Assembly (NCBI GenBank): GCA_009760855.2
Contig: WPIO01000004.1
Location: 13,371,501 to 13,435,500, forward strand
Length of the DNA: 64,000 nucleotides
Source of the DNA: Cristatella mucedo
Taxonomy: Eukaryota; Bryozoa; Phylactolaemata; Cristatellidae
Direction of reading: 5' to 3'
Part shown: positions 19,379 through 31,230 of the stretch, piece by piece
Layout: each line of letters begins with the position of its first letter
How positions within the stretch are numbered: the first letter of the stretch is position 1
Made by a program: the position numbers and the translations under genes
Notes under the pieces: model-generated
What the model was told of the DNA's origin: nothing
Seen by the model: only the letters and a program-made list of their open reading frames with translations
The model's database searches: none

Positions 19379-22300
19379 GCTGAGGTACATCGACTGTACT
19401 CACACGAGGGCAAGTGCAAAAAAACTTATGGCCGCTGTATATATTCTTTAGGGTAGGAGCAAGTAGAAAACAATACATTTATGTCACATGCAAGGCATAC
19501 TCTATCGGTTGCTTGATGCAGCTATCAGTGCATGGCAGAGACCCGTGCTTAAATTAAGCCTGAAACCTGAAACTTTCAACTCACCCGTACTGCCGAAGGT
19601 AAGCACGTGTGGTGCGTGTGCAGCTCAGTGGACTGTGGTACACAACTAAGACCATTTCGCGTTGCCCTTTGACTTTCGACTGGTCTATCGTAGCCCATAA
19701 CTGGATTCGGAAAAATGCACCCAAGTCACGATCGACTGGCTTCGGTTAAACCCCCTGGTCTTTAATGATATGCCAGAATGCACTGGCAAGTAGGCAAGTT
19801 CCCACCCAGCATCACATATAACAATGGACCAATGGCATTAATGCATTTGCGTCGGTTGCTAGTAGATACAGTATCAGTAGACCAACAGGATGCCAGCTAA
19901 TGTCACACTGACGAGCAAAGCACACCCGGGCTTGCTACCACACGAAATTCCCCTGTCACATGGTGATTGGCAAAAGATCGCCAATCGAGGCATCGCCCCC
20001 AGCTGGTGTGGCTCGAAGGGAGGTCCTCTTCCTGCTATCCACCAGTTGATGAACAAAGTGACGTACCATCATTTTTGTCTAAGAAGTTCTAGCTGTCCGC
20101 TGGGCTTACCAGAAAGCACGTCTAGTAGTACACTGAGAGCAATGGATAAGTGCAGATGGACAAGCGTGGGCTAGGAAAACTGTAGCCGGCACAACTGTTA
20201 TAGTATGCCAGGAGACAGTGCACCATCGGCACGGCTTGGAAGCCCGACAAACACATTTCGCGCGAACACTGCCGCGGGGCACTTCCACAGAGCAGCAGCC
20301 GCAGCATGCTAGGTGCCCGCCGTGCATGTACCCACACAATCGAACGGTGTGATAGGTGCCACAGCTCTCCTCCGGCATTGTGTACTCATGTGTGCAGCAC
20401 GGCTTGAAGTGGAGCTCAAAGCAAGCTGACTGTGGCAAGAGGTGCCCAGGTCATGGCAAAAATCTGCAGTAGCCACCTCTAGCAGCAGACAATAAAGTCA
20501 TCGAGCATTAGTCATTGTCAGCTAAGTTCTCCTGAAGCCTGAAGGTGACTAGCCCCGAATTCTTCTCCGTTGGCACACTGTTTCCTAAATCAACGAGAGC
20601 CAACAACTGACAAATGGCAATTTGAGAACTCAGTCGGCAAACTACTAGTACGTGCTCGATCTCTTGGACAGCACAGCATCTTCGACGATCACCCAAGATT
20701 CTAGAAGTTTCACGTGCCGGGCCGACATCCGTAGCATCTCTGACTTTTAACTGCATCCAGGTAGCTGAGGCTGGCGACACGCGCCTCCTAACCAGTATTG
20801 ACTAATGCACCTCCTGCTACCTTCCGGCATCCATTCGAAAATACTCAGGACCCCCTGCAGACAGCCACCGCTCACTTTGGCAGACTGGCTAGTACTATTA
20901 ACTCCAAAAATCTAACCTCTCCAACAGCCTCTCTAGAACTGCTAAAGCTGGATTGCCAAAACGCCTCCCTCTAATCTTTCAATTCCACTTCGATCGAGCC
21001 TCTGGATATTGAACTAAAGAGCATCAAATCTGCACCATCTAGTCAGCTCCATAGGCAAGCATGAAAGCATATCCATGCATATCCATGCATGCACACACGT
21101 AGTCAAACACGAGTCATAAATTGTACTGTGAGAGACCTGGCTTGCAGGTTCCCAATGCCTCGGAGATGCTGGTTCAACTTGTTTGCTGGAGCTTATACGT
21201 CCGGCTCGATGCCTAGTTAAGACGAATCTCGCCTCACGAATATTTTCTCTCATGTTGCTTTCCTGCTCATGTGCGTCTTCCCCTTGCTTGCATTCTTGTT
21301 ATGCTGCTTCTTAGCCTTAGCCTTTGCCTCTCTCTTAATTGCCACACCTTGCTCAGCTTTTAAAATAGACCTGCCTTTTTCCTTAAGCCGTGCAGCTTTG
21401 TCTTGAGTCTCACTAACTGGATAATGCATTGAGAGGACACTAGCAGCCCATGAGAAGCAATTACCCTAAATTTGGGTATGCCGATCATATGCAAATTAGC
21501 AATTCCACTCACAGAATACCTGGAAGCAAGTGACGCGAAATTCGTGAACAATAAACTGTTGCTTGTAACATGGTACATGTAACATGTAACATTTGGCGAC
21601 CTTGAGTAGCTAGCCGCTGATCAGTGGCACAGCTGCAGCTACCTATCACATTTCCATTGCTAGTTTCTGCCGTGGCATGATTCGGTTAGCACCTAGCTAC
21701 AGGGCTTCACGGCTTCACACATCAAAGATCTGCCTCCTTGGATACCACGATAGGACTTGTACCTTTACAAGTAGCTTTACATTGTATGGAGACCTCAAAA
21801 CTCAAGTTTACGGTGATCTATAATAAACATCTCTCTTCTGCTGAAATCGTATTTTCTTTACATGGTATAAGCCTAAAATTGGCTTAAGACTTTTCAGATC
21901 CCACGTGATCAGTGGCTGCTGATTCAGTTAGATTACCATTGGCCGGCTAAAGAATTAAAGCCTTGCAGATGATGCAAATAACAAAAACTGAGCTCAGGCG
22001 AGAGAAGCCGTTCTCTGCTCTTCCCCGTAGAAGCAGCACTCGGCTGGAAAAGCTCACCAGATCGATCGGCTAATTCACTTCGTGTGCTAATTGCTTATTA
22101 CGACATTCTCAGCCAGCACTCAAATGAGAGGGCTCTCTCTTTAGGCCGGTGCATAGCAACGCAATAAAGATGACGCAATTGAAAAATAAGTGGTGCCGGA
22201 TGAAAGAGGCCCTGGATTCTTTATTGTCACTATTGCAGGTGCATGCAAGCCTCACACACACACACACAAAACACTTCGTATTAGCTCGCTGGTCGGTCTC

Positions 22301-22780
22301 ATATCGACGGCTGGGATCAATGCCTCCAAAATCTGCACTTGCCTACGTTTGAGTCTAGAACCAATGCATCACGCTTTGCCTACTGAGGTGGATTTCGGTA
22401 ACCTAATCATCCCGACAAATAAGGACATTTCTAATTTGTAACAATCCTGAACAAGAACACCTAGACTTACGCGCAATAGGATACTCTTCTGAGATGCACC
22501 GGAGGACCACAGCAACCGCCCCAATTCTACGCGCACGAGTAATTATTGCCAGCAAATTGTTTGCGATTGTTACTTCCCCTCACTTTGTAGCGGGCTGCTC
22601 ATCAGCCGTCACCGAGGGAATGCATTGATTTTGGGCGATCGCCGACATAGGTAACAGTTGACGACTGAGAGCAGACGGGTTCCGGAACCGTGAGCATTGG
22701 CCTTATGCCGACTAACCACCACTGCAACAGTCGGCTAAGGATACGGACGGCATTTTCAAACTAACGGAATGCCAAGCAAA
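19379..22780. other. Unassigned 3.4-kb stretch
   Basis: No supported gene. One minus-strand frame at 20508-20780 has a weak retroelement-like tail motif and is listed separately. A CA array lies near 22254-22269. Around 21562-21592 a small G-T-A-A-C-A-T-G type repeat recurs. Confidence 0.4.
20508..20780 (-). pseudogene. Possible retroelement C-terminal Cys/His segment
   Basis: This 90-codon frame contains R-R-C-C-A-V-Q-E-I-E-H-V-L-V-V-C, which resembles the C-x-x-C ... E-H-x-L-x-x-C segment found after the reverse transcriptase in some non-LTR elements. The first Cys pair is irregular here, the surrounding residues are not recognisable and no RT motif is found upstream. It may be a chance resemblance. 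It is unlike families A and B, which lack this motif. Confidence 0.25.
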
Positions 22781-22789
22781 AACCGATCC

Positions 22790-25400
22790 GAGTTGCCGTG
22801 GTGGCACCAGCAGTTCGGCGGCGCGCGGCGACGAGCCGCCTAGTTCCGGGTCGGCGCGGTGCCTGGCTCGCGAGCGCGAGCAGTCGATGTAGCCTTCACG
22901 GGCAACAGACAGAGCTTAGCTCACTGGCGGCTGGATAGGAAAGATGAAATCACAGCACAGAGGTAACAGTAAGCGGGCACTACCTGGACGGTTGGCTGCG
23001 ACGACAACGCAGCGCTGCAGCCGCCAAGCCAAGCCAGAGGCCCGGCCGAAAGCGCGGAAGCTAAAGTATATCTATGGTCCGACAGAATGGGATGGGTGAA
23101 GGTTGAAAGGTAACGGCAGCGCGGCTGGATGGGCGGGCCGTCGGGCTCACCGCGCTCGCTCGGGGCGGTCTGCGCTGCTGGGTCGTTCGCGAAAAAGACG
23201 ACGCCGCGAAGGTACTGCAGCGCCCGACGCGCTCTGCAGCAGCCCGACAGAGAGAGAGAGGAGAAGAGAGATAGAGAGAGAATGCATGCGTCTGACTTAG
23301 TGTCAGACGGTAACGACCGCAAAGCGTTGCGACCGGTGCCGACGGAGCTGCAATTTACCCCTAGCAAGACCCCCCCCCCGGCTGCACGGTACGCAGTGTA
23401 GTTTATAGTTTTAAATATACGTTGGTGGCGGTTAGTGTCGGCTGCGGCGGCTGCCGGCTTGGTTGTTTGGCCGCGCGGCTCTCTTCTACACTGTTTACCG
23501 ACTGGGTGCGGCACACTAGGAGCTCGCTCGTCACGCGCGTAGTCGTGTAGAGCTGCATGCATGACCTCGGGTGTCGCGAGAGTTGCGACGCATGAGGGAC
23601 AGTGGGGGAAGGGGAAGGGGACGCACGGTCGAGAGGTTGGGGCTGTCTCGCTGCGAGCGTACGGCGCCACGTTGGAATAGAGGGATTTTAATACTTTACG
23701 CAGCTTTACGGCGGTACGGCGGCGCGCAGCTCTCTCGGCCGGTGGGCGGGCCAGCGGCGGGGCGGGCCAGCGGCAGCTCGCGCTCGATCGAGTTGGCAGC
23801 TGGCGCTCGACAACGGGCGAGAGGAGGCTCCGACGATCCGAGCTCCACTCGAGCCGCCGCCGCCCGCGCGCGCGCACTTGTCGCCTACCTGGGCGCCTGC
23901 GCCGCCGCGACAGCAGCGCTCTTCGACGGGCAGGCGGCGATGCGAGCGGCCGCGCACGCTCGCGTCGCTCGCAGAGACGGATGCCTCGCCGCCGCGGTCG
24001 CGGCCGGCTGCTTTGGCTGATCGCGCTTCCGCGACCGCCGCCAACAGGGAAGTGAGCGATAAACCCGGAGGTGGGGCAGTAGACGCACTCCGCGCCTTCG
24101 GCGAGGCGTGCCCAACGAACGGTATCGCCGCATATGATTGCGGCGGCGCAGCGGGGCGGACGACGCCCTCGCCCGCAGTTGACCTTGCATTCGCGCGGCT
24201 GCCATCGGCGGGTGCGCGTGAGCGGACGGACGTGGGCGCGCTCGTGGCGCAGAGGCGGCGGCAGCGGGCTGCCCGCGGATGCGACGGCTGGGGCAGTCGG
24301 CGGCGATGAGGCTTGGACGGGGACGCGAGGGGTCTCGCGGCGAGCTCGTTCCGCCGCCGATGCCGCCGCCGCCGATGCCGCCGATGCCGCCGCCGCCGAT
24401 GCCGCCGCCGCCGCCGATGCCGCCGCCGCCGATGCCGCCGCCGCCGACGCCGCCGCCGCCGACGCCGCCGGCACGCCTAGCGGCGCGCGCGAGAGTGCGT
24501 CCGTCGAGCGCCCCGGAATGCGGAAGCGGCTCGCCGCCGAGTGACGCCGACGACAATCCGAGACATTCGTCGAGCAGGAAAAACTTTTCAGTCCGGCTCG
24601 ACGGCCCCCGCCCCGGCGCGTGGGCACCTCTCGCCGCCGATAGCGCTCGCCAGGCCGCGCGTGCCCGCGAGGCCTGGCGGCGAGTGGCGCAGCTCTCGCT
24701 GCTCCGTCCCTCGAGGCGCCGCCCGCCGCGTGCGTGGCGCGTTCAAACGGCCACCTGCGACGCACGTGGCGACATGCCTACCTCGTCCCGGCCGGGGCAC
24801 TTAGTACACTCGAGCCCGGGACGATTTCGGGGTCGGGTGGGGGGATCGTGCTCGTCGCAGCCGGTCCGATGCGTTCGCTGCGAAATGCGACCGGGCGCAA
24901 ACACTAGCTGCACTCCGACCGCCGGAGCCGCGGCGAGGCGCCAAGCAGCAGCCACGCGACGACGAAACGACCGCGCTGAAATGCCGCACTCCGCATTCTC
25001 CGCCACGCTTACCGTGGCAACTCGCCGCTGGCTGGCTGGCTCCGTGGCGCAACGGATAGGGTAGCCGTCGATCGGGCTGCTCGCAGGCGTCCAGGGGGGG
25101 GTCCTCAGGGACTATACCCAGTCGGGCTCCGCTCCAATGGCGTCGCGTCGCTGGACGCGGCCCTTTAGCCCTCCTATCGCGAAGCGACCAACTAGCTTCC
25201 TGAGGGCGTGCGGCTACGGGGCCTAGATACGAGGATCGCGAAAGGCGCGCCCTGGCGGCCAGCCGGAGCGCGCCGCCCGAGCGTCCGCCATCGGGACGGG
25301 CGAGGGGGCTTCCCGGCTTCGAGAGGCGGTGCGGCATTGTGGCCTGGAGCGACGCCATGGCCGACCGAGACTCCGCCGGAGAGCTCGACCGGCATGCTTA
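22790..25400. promoter_or_regulatory. CpG-rich island, 2.6 kb
   Basis: C, G and CpG are strongly enriched compared with the flanks, and long open frames occur in several overlapping frames on both strands (up to 614 codons on the minus strand), as expected when stop codons are rare. No frame shows a domain. A short CT/GA patch lies at 23248-23282. The block most likely marks a promoter and first exon, but direction and gene cannot be decided. Confidence 0.5.
24344..24472. repeat. CCG/CCGATG triplet tract in the CpG island
   Basis: Uninterrupted triplet-periodic tract built from CCG with interspersed ATG and ACG. Plus-strand frames give Pro/Met or Ala/Asp stretches and the minus strand gives Gly/Ile, so coding cannot be inferred. 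Confidence 0.9.
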
Positions 25401-25403
25401 ATG

Positions 25404-25495
25404 TATAATAATAACGATTATCATAATAATAATAATAATAATGCATTTGTTACAGCGCCCTCAGAGAACTGTAATCTCTTTTCTAGGCGCTTTAA
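25404..25495 (-). repeat. Solitary LINE A 3' tail
   Basis: AAT repeats and a well-preserved hairpin tail in minus orientation (A-C-A-G-C-G-C-C-C-T-C-A-G-A-G-A-A-C-T), inserted at the right edge of the CpG island. Confidence 0.85.
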
Positions 25496-26479
25496 AAGTT
25501 GCCGCAAAGACGGCGGGCCTGCGCTGGCGCTCGCGGCTCGGAGCTCCGCAGGCCGTTTCTGGGCACGTCTGGGCACGTCTGGGCACGCACGTAGCAAATA
25601 GGCTCCCCCCACTGAAACTCCCACGCCGGCCGACAACGTACGCATTGCATTCATGTTCAGGATCGGCAGAGCGCCAGCTGCGTGGGGTACGGTTGATCAG
25701 CCCGGTATTTAAAAAAATGATGAGCATTGTTGCAAACTGGGTTTGTGTCTACTCAAAAGTCTTTCAAAGTGAGAAACAAAAATCGCAAATAAATATGGCA
25801 TTGGCAAAAACTGCTCGGTGCAGTGACATTTTTTAAGTTGCATCTAGCGACTGGCAAACGGCCGGAGTCGAGTCACACGAGAACTTCACTCGAGTTCGAA
25901 CTGGCTTTCAACTACCCACGTGTGCACTGTGCGGGCTGTTCGACGTCAGAATTAGCGTCGTTTTCAGGCTGCAATTGATAAATATGCCAGTTACCTGGCG
26001 ATGGGAGAGATCTCCAAGCACCGGGCGTTTCATGAGTGGCAGGAAAATACCAGCAATGGTATATTATGGCCTCCGCCAAGAGACGTGTAAACGGAGCGTA
26101 TGTAACCGCAACGAACTGCTGCTTTTTTTAGACTGCATCAGTAGCGTTTGAAGTAGGTGCGAGAAGGAGGGCTCGGCAGATACCAGAGCAAGAGGAAACG
26201 TGGGCAGTAATGGCGCCGCCTTGTAACGGTGTGTGAAATGCAGTTCGTGCGAGCCCTTCTGCACCGCAACATTTCCATCCGCTTGACTTCCGGGTCCTCA
26301 CAACTTTGTATGAAAAATGTCGGGTCGGTCGTCAACGGGTAGCCGCTGGTTTTCAGCACTCCGCAAGGAGCCATTATAGTTTATGAAATAATCTCGTCTG
26401 CCTCGTTGTTGCCTCGGACCTGAGCGGCAACGTGCGAGGCAACTTAGCCCTGCCATTTCCGAAGTTTGTAATGCTTCTT
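25496..26479. other. Unassigned stretch
   Basis: No gene is recognised. A 10-bp unit T-C-T-G-G-G-C-A-C-G occurs three times in tandem at 25558-25587. Confidence 0.4.
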
Positions 26480-28260
26480 TGAAAAAAAGGGGTCGTAACC
26501 TAGTCCTTCAAATCAGCAATCGTTAGATCGATACTTATGATTAGATACAGAGGTCCCTGCAAACTATCGCCCAGTTTCTCTTACTACTTTTTTGTCAGAT
26601 TCTTGAAAAAATTATCGCGAAGCAGCTGGTAGCACATATTAAAAAGAATGAAATGTCAGAAAAATTTCAATCGGGAATCAAGAGACAGCACTCCACTAAA
26701 ACTACTCTCCTCCGTGTTCCCAACGACATCCTATGCAGCAACAATGAGAGAAATTTCACTGCCCTAGCCCTGCTAGATCTATCAGCTGACATTGATCACG
26801 ATGTCCTACTTGAACGATTGATAACAATGATTGGTCTGGCAGGCGAAGCACTGGCGTGGTTTAAATCGTACTTTTCTGATCGTGTTCAATTCGTGTCGTG
26901 TGGGGGTTAGATCTCACCCACGAGGCTGGTCACCTGTGGAGTCCCTCAAGGGTCCGTCCTCGGTCCCTTGCTGTTCACCATTTATACTTGGTGAGCCGTG
27001 ATAGCACACTAGGTAAGGCGCTTTCTTTCACGACCTCGGTCCCGAGGTTGGGTTCTATTCTAGCGATGGGCGATCCTTAATCGCGGGTGCAAGCCGTGGT
27101 GATAGCCATAAAGGCTCTTCTGTCGCTATACAAAAGAGGCAGTTTAATCAGCTAGGATATATTATTTATTTATACTCAACCTCTCGGAAAAGTTATTAAG
27201 GCTCATGGAATTAGAATAGGATATCACTTGTATGCTGACGATACTCAGCTGTATTTGTCATTCAAACCGTCGGAATCTGCTGCAGCAACTGATAAACTAA
27301 ATGCTTGCCTTGCTGACATTCAATCTTGGCATTCAATTCAGTCATTCAAAACTGAACGACGATTAAACTGAACTGCTGCTCATAGGACACCCTAAGGTAG
27401 TGACTGGGTTAGAAGGCTTTACTCTTCTCATACGTGATGCTGTTGTGCGACCATTACCACGTGCTCGAAATTTAGGAGTCGTTTTCGACAGCTGCCTAAA
27501 TTTTTAAAGACTCATTCAGAAGACTTCTTCTACAGCTAACCATCACGTCCGATCCCTATCTAAGATTAGGAGCTCTTCTGCGATGGCTTGCAGTAAGTTT
27601 AACTAGCTCCTTAGCTCTGTCTCGGCTAGATTATTCCCTTTTGGCTGAGCTACCAAAAAAGTCGCTAGGCCACTGCAGCTGGCTATGAATATGGCAGCAC
27701 GGCTAGTTTGCAAATCCCAGAGGTTTGACCTTGTGTCTGCTTTGCTAAAAGAGCTTGGATGGTTGCCGGTTTATCAACGGATATAGAGAAAAGTTCTTAC
27801 GCTGACCCACAAGGCCCGACACGACTTGGCTCCTCCATACCTAGCTGAACTGCTGCATCAGTTTCAGCCTCCTAGTGCCCTCAGATCCTGTGTGGACAAT
27901 AAATTAGCTGTTCCTTTCCTCCGTTTAAAGACTGTTGGCGACAGAAGCCTTAGCTCTGCAGGTCCTAGACTGTGGAACTCGCTTCCACAATTCTTACGAA
28001 ACGACACCTACTCTCCAACTGCCGACTATGGCACATCTTTTTCAGTGGTCCTGAGCTGCTACTTCTATGCTACTCACTACCTCAACTGCTCTCCTGGCTC
28101 TTGCTATGTTTTCCACTTTCTCTTTGTTGCGTGAGATTAAGTCCGTTGGCTACCAAATGCGTACCGAAAGCCGCTTAAGATGTGAGTGCGCTATACAAAA
28201 CTCTCCTGTGTAACACCCACATGGTCTTTATGACTTTGTGGAGTTACAGATGGAGATACG
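26480..28260 (+). pseudogene. LINE family B copy, RT, split by a SINE
   Basis: Reverse transcriptase of family B. It can be followed from F-K-S-A-I-V-R-S-I-L (about 26495) through N-Y-R-P-V-S (26563), F-Q-S-G-I-K (26665), L-L-D-L-S-A-D-I-D-H-D (26770; the usual A-F-D-T is damaged), P-Q-G-S-V-L-G-P-L-L-F (26944) and, after the [13 protein letters not shown] (27231-27257). The thumb and C-terminal part continue to about 28130, followed by a 3' UTR with G-C-T-A-T-A-C-A-A-A-A-C-T. Several stops and frame changes are present, and the endonuclease is missing. The SINE interrupts between L-F-T-I-Y-T and the following residues; taking it and one target copy away restores a continuous frame across that site. 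Confidence 0.9.
26989..27167 (+). mobile_element. SINE family 1 insertion with 9-bp target duplication
   Basis: A complete SINE 1: head with G-C-A-C-A-C-T-A-G-G-T-A-A-G-G, B box decayed to G-G-G-T-T-C-T-A-T-T-C, body, and A-T-T-T-rich tail. ATTTATACT occurs at 26980-26988 and again at 27168-27176, perfectly matching direct repeats that flank the element. This is direct evidence of retroposition into the LINE B reverse transcriptase. Confidence 0.93.
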
Positions 28261-28384
28261 TCATAGGCAATCAGTTTCCTAGAATCTTTGGGGGACTGGC
28301 CACCGCTAATACCGGTCGGTCAAGCCTGGTTTACCAGGCTACAGAGCTTATTTTAAAAGTTATCTTGGCGATTCCATGTCCGGA

Positions 28385-28388
28385 GAGA

Positions 28389-28460
<72 letters not shown>
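28385..28460. repeat. (GA)n microsatellite
   Basis: Two GA arrays, broken by a single T near 28434, immediately precede a partial SINE 1. Confidence 0.95.
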
Positions 28461-28466
<6 letters not shown>

Positions 28467-28545
28467 GCTGCAAGCGGTGGTAATAGCTGTAAAGGCTCTT
28501 CTGTCGCTGTACAAAGGAGGCTGCTAAATCAGCTAATTATAAAAC
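28461..28545 (+). mobile_element. SINE family 1, 3' half
   Basis: The body and 3' end (G-C-A-A-G-C-G-G-T-G-G-T-A-A-T-A-G, A-A-A-G-G-C-T-C-T-T-C-T-G-T-C-G-C-T) are present; the tRNA head is replaced by the GA array. Confidence 0.8.
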
Positions 28546-29119
28546 TGTCTACCTTAGACCACAAGAAAATGCCGCCGCCACCGAACCACTGAGTTGACCC
28601 TAGCATATATCAGAAGGCATTTGCGTAGAAGCACTAATAATATGCATCTTCTAAATCTAATCGAAAAGAACACTTTAGAATCACCGAGAGAAAGGCTTCT
28701 CGCAAAAATGGCAATGGTAAGCAAGTCAGTAAAGAGGGCGAGCACATTATTATTTACAACGCTCTCCTATTTATGCTCGCACGCATCTCACTCATTCAGC
28801 GTCCTGTTATTTCTTCTTTTTAAGATTAAAAGCACTTCCAGGTGTACGTTTACGTTATTTTCAACTCCGTTGGCCTAAGTACGCATTCATCGACTTCTTA
28901 AAAGTATGAAAAGTTATGCCAGAAAAGTTATGACCTGGATATCAAGATGACTCAGTGGAATCTTGAATGCTCACTCTATCTACCTACCAACAGGTATATA
29001 TATATATATATATATCGGTATATCTACAATTTCATCTCAATTTTTAATATAAATACCTTCATGCATAGAGGCATATAAATACTTCTCAATACGTGTATAA
29101 ATGATTTATTTGTATCTTT
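28546..29119. other. Unassigned stretch with TA arrays
   Basis: AT-rich; a TA array lies at 28993-29014. No gene is recognised. Confidence 0.5.
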
Positions 29120-29121
29120 AT

Positions 29122-29195
29122 TGATAATAAATAATAAAACATGTATTTTACGCCTTAAGGTAACTAAATCTCTTTCTATGTACTTTACATATGCT
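29122..29195 (-). repeat. LINE A tail fragment
   Basis: A diverged tail with an AAT-like start and C-C-T-T-A-A-G-G-T-A-A-C-T-A-A-A-T-C-T-C-T-T-T-C. Confidence 0.6.
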
Positions 29196-29424
29196 TGAAA
29201 CGAAGCGCGTCAGATTACGTTTCCCTATTGCTTTCATCCTAGCGACACCCATCTTTGTTGTCTTTCGCAAATCCTTTGGGCCCTGTCAGCATAGTTTAGC
29301 AGCTAACTTCCGGCAGTCGTCCGAATACCAGCGATTCTGGATTACTTCCAATACCTTCCTAATCTCCTTCTAGTTCTCTCAGTATGCCGTTCTCTTTATG
29401 TTAGTCTCTGTGTTTCTCGCTTTC

Positions 29425-29434
29425 TCTGTCTGGC

Positions 29435-29479
<45 letters not shown>

Positions 29480-29590
29480 GCCTATCTCTCTGTCTCTCTC
29501 TCGCTGTCTCTCTCTGTCTCTCTTTCTCTCTGTCTCTCTTTGTGTCTCTCTCTCCCTCTGTCTTTTCTCTCTCTCTGTCTTCCTCTCCTT
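29425..29590. repeat. (TGTC)n and CT-rich compound array
   Basis: A pure TGTC run at about 29430-29480 followed by imperfect CT/TGTCTC repeats. Confidence 0.95.
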
Positions 29591-30043
29591 TAAAACTAAA
29601 CAAACTTATCGGGTCGCATGTGCGCTGGACAACTCTGACCCTCAGACCTCTGTAGACGCTGTCCCACAGATGATTAATTGACTCCAATGCTGAGCTTTGA
29701 TTTGGCCATTAAATCACCGCAATGCGATCGAAGCCTTAATGCACGGGTTCTTGGAAAACGCTTTAACAGCCAGAGTGATGCGCTTCAGATCGTTGTCGAG
29801 CTTCCAGTAGAAGTCGTGCCCGTGAAGAGTGCAAACCTATGGCAAGCCAGCTTTCTCTGCAATCTCCAGATAGACGTGCGGATTCATAATTCCATAAATC
29901 TTGTGCAGACACATCCAACACCAGAAGTTGAGAAAACAACCCGACACGATTACACTTCCATCCCCGAATTTCGTGGTCTTTTGCTGACAGCCATCAATGT
30001 TGCCTTCATCCTTACTTCGGGTGTATTCATTCTTTCCTTTAAA

Positions 30044-30113
30044 AAATGTCAAGCGCCTAGAAAGAGATTGAATTATCTGGGGCGCTGTATCTAGTGTATT
30101 ATTATTGTTATAC
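30044..30113 (+). repeat. LINE A tail nested in the Tc1 remains
   Basis: Hairpin tail (C-A-A-G-C-G-C-C-T-A-G-A-A-A-G-A-G) followed by an ATT-rich end, oriented opposite to the transposase. Confidence 0.8.
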
Positions 30114-30311
30114 TATTACATCTTCCTCTTATCGAAGCCGATAGAGCTTGAATTTGGACTAGAAGTTCACAGCACTTCGCTTTACTGTGCAGCTATCCAG
30201 TGCTGAAATTGGCGATAAAAAATCCAGCCATGCTTTTTTTGGGTTGCACTTGGCCAGCGGCGCCTTCATCGCTTGCTGAAGGCTGGTTCGGCCTAAAGGT
30301 TTGGTTTGCTT

Positions 30312-30448
30312 TGGCCCATTGGTTAAGGTGCTTGCGCCGACCAAGGTCTAACCGAGGTCGTGGGCTCGAGCCCCGTAACATAGGTCAAGTGCCTGAATAA
30401 AGATTAAGTTCTCTTAGTGCGCTATACAAATGAATTTTATTTTATTAG
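30312..30448 (+). mobile_element. SINE family 2 copy
   Basis: A complete plus-strand copy: head C-C-C-A-T-T-G-G-T-T-A-A-G-G-T-G-C-T-T-G-C-G-C-C, B-box-like G-T-G-G-G-C-T-C-G-A-G-C-C-C-C, then a LINE-A-like tail with A-A-G-T-G-C-C-T-G and T-T-C-T-C-T-T-A-G-T-G-C-G-C-T, and a T-T-T-T-A-T-T end. It is the clearest example of a tRNA head fused to a LINE tail. Confidence 0.85.
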
Positions 30449-30830
30449 GCCATCTACTAACGGTATTTCCGACTCACATCTGTTAAGATTGCTTGGGTAG
30501 ACTCTGCCAGATCGTTTTAGTCAGGATAAACCTGTCCTTAAGAGCCATGATTTTCTCGAGCCGGCCTTCCCTCGGAGAAATTACTTGAGTGCAACCCGAG
30601 CGCGGCAGTGCCTCTGTGCTTCCATAGTCCAGATATTTCTTAATTATGTACTTAATATTGCCATCCGAGATCTCAGACTGCTTGCGATTTCTCGCCAACT
30701 CCTTAAAGCGACGTCAAAACTGCTCTTGTACCTTCGAAAGCTGTACAACATCCTGGGACATCCTGTGGTCTCTCACCCAACGTCAACATGCCAGTGGGCA
30801 GGCCCATTCAGGTTGCTCTGAAAGGAGCTG

Positions 30831-31230
30831 TAAGCGCCTGCTGACCTAAGGTCAGATCCTTTGCCACAAACAAAGCACTCGTACCGCTACTAGTTCTGTC
30901 AGACGCGCTATAGATACTATTGACATGGCGCCTCGAAGCATAGCACAGTGAGTCGCAGATGCTGCTTCAAAACACTTAGGCCTTCCGACGGTACCAGAGC
31001 GAGGAAAAAATATGGAGAATCTTGCCTCAATATAAAAATTCTATACACATAGCGCGGGGTAGTCTATTCGATAGCCGCAGATGGCTACATCTGTATAGCA
31101 CCAGCCATAGCGTACAGCTCACTAGCTAAAGCCTTAAGCACAACTGACTCATTTGAAGGTCAAACCACAGCTGACTGGACATTATACGTGCATCCAGTTG
31201 CTATGCGTTGTAATGCAGGAACCACTGATA
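30831..31230. other. Unassigned stretch
   Basis: Nothing recognised; the missing 5' terminal repeat of the Tc1 element would be expected near the left side. Confidence 0.4.

Larger units (their letters stand above)
29635..30830 (-). pseudogene. Tc1-type transposase remains with nested insertions
   Basis: Minus-strand remains of a cut-and-paste DNA transposase. In order: K-V-Q-E-Q-F (about 30735) and R-F-K-E-L-A-R-N-R-K (30700); the second helix-turn-helix with I-I-K-K-Y-L-D-Y-G-S-T-E-A-L-P-R-S-G (30630-30570); the catalytic-domain block K-F-G-D-G-S-V-I-V-S-G-C-F (29970) and H-K-I-Y-G-I-M-N-P-H-V-Y-L (29900); a degraded D-N-D segment (29805; L-D-N-D-L-K where Q-D-N-D-P-K-H is usual); and a final E-S-I-N-H-L-W-D (29690-29660). 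Multiple frameshifts separate these blocks. A LINE tail (30044-30113) and a SINE 2 (30312-30448) lie inside, so the DNA transposon is the older layer. Terminal inverted repeats were not located. Confidence 0.8.

Noticed and set aside
22921-24765. 614-codon minus-strand open frame
   Set aside because: It lies in CpG-rich DNA where stops are rare; Arg/Ala/Pro-rich, no domain, and equally long frames occur in other phases.
25038-25070. tRNA-Arg-like 5' half (G-G-C-T-C-C-G-T-G-G-C-G-C-A-A-C-G-G-A-T-A)
   Set aside because: The A-box half matches, but no anticodon arm, T arm or acceptor 3' strand follows.
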